From assembly GCA_937992175.1 (NCBI GenBank), contig CALKLF010000031.1:1-53188 (forward strand): a DNA stretch of 53,188 nucleotides. Reading direction: 5' to 3'. The notes below the pieces were generated by a model, which saw only the letters and a list, made by a program, of their open reading frames with translations, had not been told where the DNA came from and made no database searches. Below are positions 41,459-47,397 of this stretch, in pieces. The stretch is from an uncultured Fimbriimonadales bacterium. Lineage in GTDB: Bacteria > Armatimonadota > Fimbriimonadia > Fimbriimonadales > GBS-DC. A program made the translations under genes and the position numbers. Positions within the stretch are counted from its first letter, which is position 1, and every line of letters begins with the position of its first letter.

Positions 41459-42047
41459 CACACCACAGTATACCTTGCTTGGCAGACCGTCCAAGCCATC
41501 TCCCCCCTATGAGCCCCCCCAAAACCAAGCAACTCGCCCGCTTCGCCCACGGACTGTGCCTCGCCCAAAACTGCCAACTCCCCCAAGTCGCCCACGCCCT
41601 CACCGAGCACGCCACCCCTGCTGCCCACGCACGGTGCTTTCCACGCTTCCTCAGCACGGGTTCCCTTGACCTTGCCGACGCGCAGCAAGCCCTCACGCGA
41701 TGGCTCGTGTCCGCGTTGCGCCTGCCCCATCGCCTGACCCTGCTGGTGGACGAGACCACGCGGGGCAATCACCTGCGCGTGCTGGGAGTGGCGTTGGCGT
41801 TTGAGGGACGCGCCCTGCCGTGGGCGTGCTTACCGACACGGCGGGACAGACCGAGCGGGTGCGGGCGTTGCTGGACACCCTTGCCCCGGCGTTGCCTCCC
41901 CAACGCCCTGTATGGGTGCAAGCCAATCGGGGAATCGGGGTCAGTCCGAGGCAGCGCCGTCGGGTGCGGGGCTGGACGGCGGCGTGGGGGCGTCGTCGGC
42001 GTTGGGGAGCGCCGCCCCGCGCACGCGTGGCTGCCCCTCTCCGTTGA
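41451..42047 (+). pseudogene. Decayed IS transposase (DDE, IS4-like), two frameshifts and truncation
   Basis: The reading frame starts MNRHTTVYLAWQTVQAISPL and hits TGA at 41510. The next frame continues MSPPKTKQLARFAHGLCLAQNC... from 41509; a lost C in the run at about 41502-41507 explains the break. It shows the first catalytic Asp region LTLLVDETTRGNHLRVLGVALAFEGRALPW, then shifts frame again near 41820 into GVLTDTAGQTERVRALLDTLAPALPPQRPVWVQANRGIGVSPRQRRRV. There the second catalytic Asp of V-x-A-D-R-G is Asn. The YREKK-type Glu region is missing, and from about 42030 the sequence becomes unrelated repeat. Clearly inactive. Confidence 0.75.
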
Positions 42048-42139
42048 CGGAGAGGAGGCTGGGGGGTGAGGGAGAAAAAGCGCGGGAAGTCATAGCCGCG
42101 CCTCCCTAAGTTGAGGTTGAGCTATGTACCCTTACCAGC

Positions 42140-42260
42140 CCTCCCGACCTCCCCCGTGAACGGGGGGCGTCGTCGCTGCCTATGCTTGCGCTCCCTCCCC
42201 GCAAGCGGGGAGGGTTGGGGTGGGGGCGGCGGCTTCGGCAAGCGTCAAGGCAAAAAGGGA
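42140..42260. repeat. 125-bp dispersed repeat, copy B
   Basis: Partner of 30714-30838: CCTCCCCCGTGAACGGGGG, CTCCCTCCCCGCAAGCGGGG, GGTTGGGGTGGGGGCGGC and AGCGTCAAGGCAAAAAGGGA in the same order. It follows the IS remnant and ends 16 bases before the stop of the aldolase gene. Confidence 0.75.
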
Positions 42261-42276
42261 TGATTTTGGGAGGCAC

Positions 42277-43209
42277 TTACTCAGGCTCTGGGCGTCCATA
42301 GCTGCGCATGATGTCCTGAATCTGCTCGACGAGGCGCGCGGCTTCCTCGTAGGGGCGTTGCCAGATGTTGCGTCCGAAAATCAGCCCAATCGCGCCTGCC
42401 TCCATCGAGAGGCGCACCTTGTTCAGCACATCGGCGTCGTTGCCCTTCTCACCGCCCGACAGCAGCACGAAAGTGTTGACGGCGGAGTTGATGACACGCT
42501 GGATGCGCTGCTCATCGTTTTCCTCAAGCTCGTTATATGGCTTGGGGTGCTTCGCGCGTTCTTCAGGCGGGGCGAGCTTGGGAAAGTTGACCTTCACGAT
42601 GTCCGCGCCGAGTTCAGCCGCCGTGCGGGCAGCGTAGTCCACTGCCCAGAGGCTGTCGCGCCCGCCTTTCGCCTGCACCGCCTCGCCGCGCGGATACGCC
42701 CAAACAATTAGCGGCATGCCGTACTCCTCAGCAGCGGCGCGCACCGCCATAAACTGATGGAAGTCGTCATCCTGACGCGGCGAACCGACATAGAGCGTGT
42801 ACCCGACAGCGTCCGCCCCTAATCGCACAGCGTCCTCCACACGCGAATTAAGCGGCGACAACGCCTGTGCGTCCGACGGAATCTCCGTCTTGCCGTTTAG
42901 CTTCAAAATCAGCGGGATTCTGCCCGCGAACTTCGCAATATACTTCTCCGCAATGCCGTATTGAAACGCCACCGCCGAAAAACCGAGGTCAATCGCCAGT
43001 CGGCAGATGTAGTCAGGGTCGCCCGACGGCGGATAGGGGAAAAAGTCGCGCGGTCCGTGTTCCAGACCCTGATCGTAGGGCAGCACCATCAGCGTCCCGT
43101 TGCCAATCCCGTATTTATACATCATGCGGTACAGGCGTGTACGCTTACCCGTGCTGAGATGCGGGAGATCGCTCAATGAAAGCCGTTTCGATGGCATGGT
43201 CGAAATCAT
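42277..43209 (-). CDS. fbaB: Class I fructose-bisphosphate aldolase (DhnA/FbaB type)
   Basis: 310 residues. It cleaves fructose-1,6-bisphosphate in glycolysis or forms it in gluconeogenesis through a Lys Schiff base. The sequence has the archaeal/bacterial class I blocks: MVLPYDQGLEHGPRDFF, the substrate region LGADAVGYTLYVGSPRQDDDFHQF, MPLIVWAYPRG, the Schiff-base Lys in ADIVKVNFPK, FVLLSGGEKG, and the phosphate-binding AGAIGLIFGRNIWQRP. ATG 43209 is chosen for its AGAGGTGG 5 bases upstream; the upstream open frame to 43353 overlaps aroQ and has no support. It has its own promoter with a true leader, unlike most neighbours. Confidence 0.93.
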   Translation of the reverse strand: MISTMPSKRLSLSDLPHLSTGKRTRLYRMMYKYGIGNGTLMVLPYDQGLEHGPRDFFPYPPSGDPDYICRLAIDLGFSAVAFQYGIAEKYIAKFAGRIPLILKLNGKTEIPSDAQALSPLNSRVEDAVRLGADAVGYTLYVGSPRQDDDFHQFMAVRAAAEEYGMPLIVWAYPRGEAVQAKGGRDSLWAVDYAARTAAELGADIVKVNFPKLAPPEERAKHPKPYNELEENDEQRIQRVINSAVNTFVLLSGGEKGNDADVLNKVRLSMEAGAIGLIFGRNIWQRPYEEAARLVEQIQDIMRSYGRPEPE

Positions 43210-43230
43210 GATTCCACCTCTCTGCTGAGG

Positions 43231-43238
43231 ATTATACC
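43231..43238 (-). promoter_or_regulatory. Extended -10 of the aldolase gene
   Basis: The minus strand reads GGTATAAT, 21 bases before ATG 43209, with a Shine-Dalgarno between. Confidence 0.6.
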
Positions 43239-43301
43239 TGAGCAGCTTTGATTCCTTACAGCCCCCGAAGCAGCAAAGTTTCGGTAAGCGGTCAAAGCCG
43301 A

Positions 43302-43772
43302 TTATTCTGAACGGCGCGAGGGATTCTCCGCATTTTTGACCGCCAGTATCCACGCCAGCGCCTGCACCGCCAGCAGATAGCCATTTGCGCCGAATCCGCA
43401 GATGCTACCCACGCATACAGGCGCAATCAGCGAGGTGTGGCGGAACGGCTCACGCGCGTAAATGTTGCTCAGATGCACTTCAATTGTGGGCAGTCCAATC
43501 GCGCGGATGGCATCGCGCAGGGCGACGCTGGTATGCGTATACGCGCCCGCATTGAGGATAACGCCTGCCGCCCAGCCGCGCGCCTCGTGCAGGGCGTCGA
43601 TGAGCGCGCCCTCGTGATTGGATTGCAGGTGGCGCAACTCGATGCCCAGCGACTGCGCGAACTCCGCGGCGCGCCGTATGATACTTTCCAGCGTCTCGGA
43701 GCCGTAAATCGCCGGCTCGCGCTCGCCCAGCAAGTTCAGGTTCGGACCGTTCAACAGCAGCACGCTTCGCAT
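43302..43772 (-). CDS. aroQ: 3-dehydroquinate dehydratase, type II
   Basis: 156 residues. It removes water from 3-dehydroquinate in the shikimate pathway. Signatures: [20 protein letters not shown] with the catalytic Tyr, the lid Arg/Glu region, [36 protein letters not shown], the catalytic His in [18 protein letters not shown], and [17 protein letters not shown]. The start lies 7 bases past a -10 box. Divergent from the RibD-like gene with a 53-base intergenic region holding both promoters. Confidence 0.96.
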   Translation of the reverse strand: MRSVLLLNGPNLNLLGEREPAIYGSETLESIIRRAAEFAQSLGIELRHLQSNHEGALIDALHEARGWAAGVILNAGAYTHTSVALRDAIRAIGLPTIEVHLSNIYAREPFRHTSLIAPVCVGSICGFGANGYLLAVQALAWILAVKNAENPSRRSE

Positions 43773-43779
43773 CGCGCCA

Positions 43780-43787
43780 ATTGTACC
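43780..43787 (-). promoter_or_regulatory. Extended -10 of aroQ
   Basis: The minus strand reads GGTACAAT, ending 7 bases before ATG 43772, with no Shine-Dalgarno. Confidence 0.55.
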
Positions 43788-43809
43788 GTTTCGCGCAGGT
43801 CGTTGGGCA

Positions 43810-43817
43810 GGTATCCT
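43810..43817 (+). promoter_or_regulatory. Possible -10 of the RibD-C-like gene
   Basis: GGTATCCT, a weaker match, ends 8 bases before ATG 43826. Confidence 0.3.
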
Positions 43818-43825
43818 ATAGGGCG

Positions 43826-44554
43826 ATGATTCGCCTCATCGATCGAACGGGCTGGCAAGGCGAGCCTGAGCAGCTCTATGCGGAGACGGCGTCGTTCCCT
43901 GAGCCGCCGCCTGACCGTCCATATATCTTTACAAACACGGTGACCACCCTCGACGGCAAGCTCATTCTGGGCGACATCGGCGGCACGGCGGCGGGACTGG
44001 GTAGCCCGATGGATCGACTGCTGATGCATCGCATCGAGGCGCTGGCGGACGCCGTCGTGATTGGCAGCAGCACGCTCCGCGCCGACAAACATATGAACTA
44101 CCCTCCCCACCTGTACCGCGCTGTCGTGACCACCAGCGGCGATCTGCCCACCGACCATGACTTTTTCCGAAAATGCGCCGACGGACGCGCACTGGTATTT
44201 GCGCCAAGCCATCTGCCTCCCGATAAAAAGCTAGCTCTGGAGCGCGTGGCGACAGTGCATTTAGTCGGCGAAACGCGCGTGGAGATTCCCGAAGTTGTGC
44301 GCATTCTGCACACCCACTACGAAGTGCGCTACCTGCTGGTGGAGGGCGGCGGTAGTCTGAACTTCTACTTTTTCGACGCGGGCATCGTGGACGAGATATT
44401 TCTCACACTTGCGCCGCGCGTCAAAGGCGGGGCGCACCTGCCCACGATGGTCGACGGCGCAGGCTTGCCCCGCGAACAAGTGCCTCGCTACGAGCTGATT
44501 TCCGCCTATCTGCACGAGAGCGAACTTTTCCTGCGCTACCGGAGGGCGCCATGA
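43826..44554 (+). CDS. RibD C-terminal / dihydrofolate-reductase-fold protein
   Basis: 242 residues. The fold of the reductase half of RibD is clear: [89 protein letters not shown]. In RibD this domain reduces a pyrimidine ribosyl intermediate with NADPH, but stand-alone members also act on other substrates. No deaminase domain and no other riboflavin gene are here, so the specific reaction is unsettled. Start 43826 fits the -10 position better than 43781, which overlaps the aroQ promoter. ATGA overlap with the next gene. Confidence 0.85.
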   Translation: MIRLIDRTGWQGEPEQLYAETASFPEPPPDRPYIFTNTVTTLDGKLILGDIGGTAAGLGSPMDRLLMHRIEALADAVVIGSSTLRADKHMNYPPHLYRAVVTTSGDLPTDHDFFRKCADGRALVFAPSHLPPDKKLALERVATVHLVGETRVEIPEVVRILHTHYEVRYLLVEGGGSLNFYFFDAGIVDEIFLTLAPRVKGGAHLPTMVDGAGLPREQVPRYELISAYLHESELFLRYRRAP

Positions 44555-44970
44555 CCCTGCGCGAGTTCGTGCGCGACCAGATCCAGACAGTTTTTGACGC
44601 CTTGAAGGCGGGCGGCGCGCCGCCGCTTGGCGAGTACGACCCCGCCCAACTCAAAGAGTGTCAGCGCCGCGCCTATCCTCAGGTCGGTGCAACCAGCTTC
44701 CAGCCCGACGCCATCGTGCTGGAGTTCATCTTTCAGGACGCCAGCCTCGGACCTGCCGTGCTGAGCGTGCGCGTGCCCGCCCCTGAGCCGATTGTCTATA
44801 TGCCTGTGCCTGACTGGGTGATTGAGGATGTGTGGCTGGGCGATGTGACGGGGTCGTACCGATTCCTCTCAGAGGCGGAGCGGTTGTTAGCAGCATTTCG
44901 CGAGCAGGTGTTCACGGAACGGAATCGCGCCTACTTCGAGAAACGCGATATACCGAAACGCCGGGATTAG
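44551..44970 (+). CDS. Conserved-looking hypothetical protein, coupled to the RibD-like gene
   Basis: 139 residues, ATG overlapping the previous stop (44551-44554), GGAGGGCGCC just upstream. The protein looks soluble, with an N-terminal amphipathic helix (LREFVRDQIQTVFDAL), a predicted beta core (FQPDAIVLEFIFQDASLGPAVLSVRVPAP and IVYMPVPDWVIEDVWLGDV) and a charged C-terminal helix (SEAERLLAAFREQVFTERNRAYFEKRD). No catalytic motif or family is recognised. Coupling suggests a shared role or stoichiometry with the reductase-like protein. Confidence 0.6.
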   Translation: MTLREFVRDQIQTVFDALKAGGAPPLGEYDPAQLKECQRRAYPQVGATSFQPDAIVLEFIFQDASLGPAVLSVRVPAPEPIVYMPVPDWVIEDVWLGDVTGSYRFLSEAERLLAAFREQVFTERNRAYFEKRDIPKRRD

Positions 44971-45053
44971 AACTCCCCGTGTGAATGACTTGGGGCTCTG
45001 TTTTTTGCCCTCCCCCCAGCCCCTCTTCGCCGGCGTGGGCGAGGTCGGTATTA

Positions 45054-45377
45054 TTAGCCCTTCAATATCTCGTTGCAAAACCAGCCTGCAAACGCTTCGT
45101 TCACACTGACGAGGGGAATTTCTCCGATAAACTGCGTGTAGTCGATATGCTGACGCACAACTTCCTCAATCGTCTCGCGGACGCCTGCGCGGGCTTTCAC
45201 AATCAGCACGGTCTCCGTCTCCTGTTGGATTTCGCCCTCCCAGAGGTAGGCGCAGGTAATGGGGAACCAGTTCGTGCAGACGGCGATTTTCTGGTGCAGG
45301 AGGTCATACGCCACCGCCTGCGCTTCCTCAGGCGAGCTGAAAGTCAGGTAGTAAAGCGCAATCGCCTCACGCGACAT
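45054..45377 (-). CDS. cutA: CutA1-family divalent-ion tolerance protein
   Basis: 107 residues, the typical length of this trimeric cytosolic family. Sequence blocks: FSSPEEAQAVAYDLLHQKIAVCTNWFPITCAYLWEGEIQQETETVLIVKA and the following IGEIPLVSVNEAFAGWF, matching the CutA ferredoxin-like fold with its C-x-N and Y-x-W-x-G signatures. ATG 45377 has GAGG 6 bases upstream; GTG 45389 would lie in that Shine-Dalgarno's own gene end. It follows the aminopeptidase gene by 12 bases and is probably co-transcribed. The physiological role of CutA in metal handling is still debated. Confidence 0.9.
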   Translation of the reverse strand: MSREAIALYYLTFSSPEEAQAVAYDLLHQKIAVCTNWFPITCAYLWEGEIQQETETVLIVKARAGVRETIEEVVRQHIDYTQFIGEIPLVSVNEAFAGWFCNEILKG

Positions 45378-45389
45378 AGAGTACCTCAC

Positions 45390-46700
45390 CTATCGGCGCG
45401 TCAATCGGCCACGCACCATGCGCTCCACCTCGTTCGGCTCGCGCGGCAGCGCGCGGCTCAGGTTCTCCACGCCTGTCTCGGTCACCAAATAGTCGTCCTC
45501 GATCCGAATGCCAATCCCCTCCGAGGGGATATATAAGCCCGGCTCAATCGTGAACACCATGCCGGGCTTGAGCGGGAGGTTCGGGTCAAGGTCATGCACA
45601 TCCATCCCCAGCATGTGAGACAGTCCATGTAGGAAGAAGCGATCCAGCGTCTGCTCGTTCCCGTTCTCGTCTTTGGCGCGGAGCTTATGATTGCGGAAGA
45701 ACTCCACCACTTTCTGGTGCAGCTGCCCCAGCGTGATGCCCGGTTTCGCCTCTTTCTCGGCGTATTTCAGCGCGTCCAGCACCGCGACATAGAGTGCGCG
45801 CTGACGCGGGGTGAACTTACCAGAGGCGGGGTAGGTGCGCGTGATGTCTGCGGTATAGTAGGAATACTCTGCGCCGATATCGACCAGCACGAGTTCGTTC
45901 GCGCCGACGCGCCGCTTGTTGGCGTTGTAATGGAGGATGCAGGCGTTGGGACCGGAGCCGATAATCATCGGGTAGCCCTCGCGTTCGGAGCCATGCCGTC
46001 GGAAGGCGTCCTGCGCCGCGCCTTCGAGTTCGTATTCATAGACGCCGGGTGCGAGGCGTTGTGCGAGGGCGCGATGCCCCGCGATGCTTGCCTGAATCGC
46101 CTTGCGCATCAGCGCGAGTTCGGCAGGTGATTTGACCACGCGCAGCTGCGCGGTCAGCCGCTCGATGCCGCCAAGCTGCGTTTCGGGGTTCGCTTCGCGA
46201 ATCGTGTCGGCTAACGCGGCGCGCGCGGGGCGGTTAAGCAGCACGCGAGGATGGGCTTTCAACGCCTCTGCAAGGAACGCGCGCAGCTCCCCACGATCGC
46301 GGATGTCCTGAATGCCCGTCTCACGGCGCGTCTGCTCGTTCGGCTCGGGCAGCGGTCCTTCAAACAGGCGCGAAACGCGCGACTGACGGGGGAGGAACAG
46401 CACGGTCTCCTCACCCACGGGGCTGACCGCAGGCAGAATCACCAGTACACTGTTGACAGCTTCCAGCCCCGTGAGGTACATGAAGTTGCTCTCCTGCCGG
46501 AACTTCAGGCGTGTGGGCGGGCTGTTCTCGCTGGCGAGAATCGCAACCTGGTCGCTTTCGAGCATCTGGCTCAGCTGAGCGCGTCGCTGGGCGTACTCGC
46601 TGATGGGGATGCCCCACAGCGTCGGCGCGTCTGCTACAGCATACAGGCTGCCCCAGAGCAGCGTCAACCCCATAATCCATCCGAACGATGTGCGCAGCAT
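45390..46700 (-). CDS. pepP: Xaa-Pro aminopeptidase (aminopeptidase P), secreted
   Basis: 436 residues. An N-terminal signal peptide (SFGWIMGLTLLWGSLYAVA) is followed by the creatinase-like N domain (PISEYAQRRAQLSQML, FRQESNFMYLTGLE) and the pita-bread catalytic domain. The five metal ligands are all visible: two Asp in LVDIGAEYSYYTADITRTYP, His in FFLHGLSHMLGMDVHD, Glu in FTIEPGLYIP and Glu in IRIEDDYLV. It removes N-terminal residues next to proline. Export is unusual for PepP, which is mostly cytosolic, but common in bacteria that feed on proteins. Start 46700 is 7 bases past its -10 box. Divergent from an Rrf2 regulator. Confidence 0.93.
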   Translation of the reverse strand: MLRTSFGWIMGLTLLWGSLYAVADAPTLWGIPISEYAQRRAQLSQMLESDQVAILASENSPPTRLKFRQESNFMYLTGLEAVNSVLVILPAVSPVGEETVLFLPRQSRVSRLFEGPLPEPNEQTRRETGIQDIRDRGELRAFLAEALKAHPRVLLNRPARAALADTIREANPETQLGGIERLTAQLRVVKSPAELALMRKAIQASIAGHRALAQRLAPGVYEYELEGAAQDAFRRHGSEREGYPMIIGSGPNACILHYNANKRRVGANELVLVDIGAEYSYYTADITRTYPASGKFTPRQRALYVAVLDALKYAEKEAKPGITLGQLHQKVVEFFRNHKLRAKDENGNEQTLDRFFLHGLSHMLGMDVHDLDPNLPLKPGMVFTIEPGLYIPSEGIGIRIEDDYLVTETGVENLSRALPREPNEVERMVRGRLTRR

Positions 46701-46707
46701 GGTATTA

Positions 46708-46715
46708 AGTGTACC
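46708..46715 (-). promoter_or_regulatory. Extended -10 of pepP-cutA
   Basis: The minus strand reads GGTACACT, ending 7 bases before ATG 46700. Confidence 0.5.
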
Positions 46716-46718
46716 CAC

Positions 46719-46746
46719 CCACTGCAAAAGAAGGTCGAGTCAGTGG
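46719..46746. promoter_or_regulatory. Candidate operator: CCACTG-N16-CAGTGG
   Basis: CCACTG (46719-46724) and CAGTGG (46741-46746) form an inverted repeat that touches the rrf2 -10 box and lies 3 bases from that of pepP. The position suits autoregulation by the Rrf2 protein and control of pepP. Only 6 bp per arm, so it may be chance. Confidence 0.3.
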
Positions 46747-46752
46747 TATAAT
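46745..46752 (+). promoter_or_regulatory. Extended -10 of the rrf2 gene
   Basis: GGTATAAT, 31 bases before ATG 46784, with GAGGGG between; a leadered mRNA. Confidence 0.6.
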
Positions 46753-46783
46753 TTGGTTGAATAGTACGAGGGGATTAAGCGGT

Positions 46784-47257
46784 ATGACGAAGTTATTGGA
46801 TCTTGGAGCGCGTTCAGAGTATGCGGTTGCAGCGCTGGCGCGTCTGGCGCAGCGCGGCGAAGGCGCGATTGTCACGGTCAAGGAACTGGCGGAGGAAACG
46901 GGCATCTCGCAGCACTTCCTCTATAACATATTCGACGATCTGGCGCGGGCGGGGATTGTGCGCTCGTTTCGCGGGGTCAAGCGCGGGTTCATGCTGGTGC
47001 ACTCCCCTGAAGAAATCAGCTTCTATGACATCGTGGCGGCGGTTGAGGGGCTGATAGAGAAACCGCACTGCCTGCTGGATCGGAACCGTGTTTGCTCGGC
47101 GACGAACCCTTGCGCGGCGCACTTTTTCTGGATCGGCTTGCGGGATTACGCCGAGCAGTCAATGCGGGAGTTGACGCTGGCGCAGCTCGCGAAGAAGACA
47201 CCTTTCGACGGACGCGATGACCGCGTCCATTCACGCGACCACTCGCAGTTGCGCTGA
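46784..47257 (+). CDS. Rrf2-family transcriptional regulator with three-Cys cluster
   Basis: 157 residues. The N-terminal winged helix is typical of Rrf2 (RSEYAVAALARLAQRGEGAIVTVKELAEETGISQHFLYNIFDDLARAGIVRSFRGVKRGFMLVHSPEEISFYDIVAAVEG). The dimerisation region carries C-x7-C-x5-C (HCLLDRNRVCSATNPC), near the IscR/NsrR arrangement, so it may bind an iron-sulphur cluster and sense redox state, nitric oxide or cluster status. Sensing is inferred from the cysteines only. It starts at ATG 46784 with GAGGGG upstream and may regulate itself and pepP through the inverted repeat in the shared promoter region. Confidence 0.88.
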   Translation: MTKLLDLGARSEYAVAALARLAQRGEGAIVTVKELAEETGISQHFLYNIFDDLARAGIVRSFRGVKRGFMLVHSPEEISFYDIVAAVEGLIEKPHCLLDRNRVCSATNPCAAHFFWIGLRDYAEQSMRELTLAQLAKKTPFDGRDDRVHSRDHSQLR

Positions 47258-47273
47258 GAGGTCAAAAACACCT

Positions 47274-47283
47274 GCAGGAAATC
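47274..47283 (+). promoter_or_regulatory. GCAGGAAATC motif, copy 3
   Basis: An exact 10-mer after rrf2, 114 bases before the next start; with the following TGC it makes a GCAG/CTGC stem and GAAAT loop. Confidence 0.25.
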
Positions 47284-47340
47284 TGCCCCTCCTGTCAAAA
47301 TTACCATGCGTTGAACGAAGGAAGGGTTCGTTCCCAACCG

Positions 47341-47369
47341 GAAGCCCCTGTTCCAAGCCCAGGGGCTTC
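47341..47369. terminator. Perfect hairpin between rrf2 and the glycoside-hydrolase-like gene
   Basis: GAAGCCCCTG (47341-47350) pairs with CAGGGGCTTC (47360-47369), 9-base loop, followed by CCCCATTT. It lies 84 bases past rrf2 and 9 bases before the next gene's extended -10 box, so it could end the rrf2 transcript or act on the promoter. Confidence 0.5.
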
Positions 47370-47378
47370 CCCATTTAC

Positions 47379-47386
47379 GGTACAAT
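47379..47386 (+). promoter_or_regulatory. Extended -10 of the glycoside-hydrolase-like gene
   Basis: GGTACAAT ends 11 bases before ATG 47398. Confidence 0.5.
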
Positions 47387-47397
47387 ATGCTCCTGAG

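Noticed and set aside
44992-45023. Terminator between the 44551 gene and cutA
   Set aside because: GGGGCT/AGCCCC is only 6 bp with a 20-base loop, which is too weak to call.
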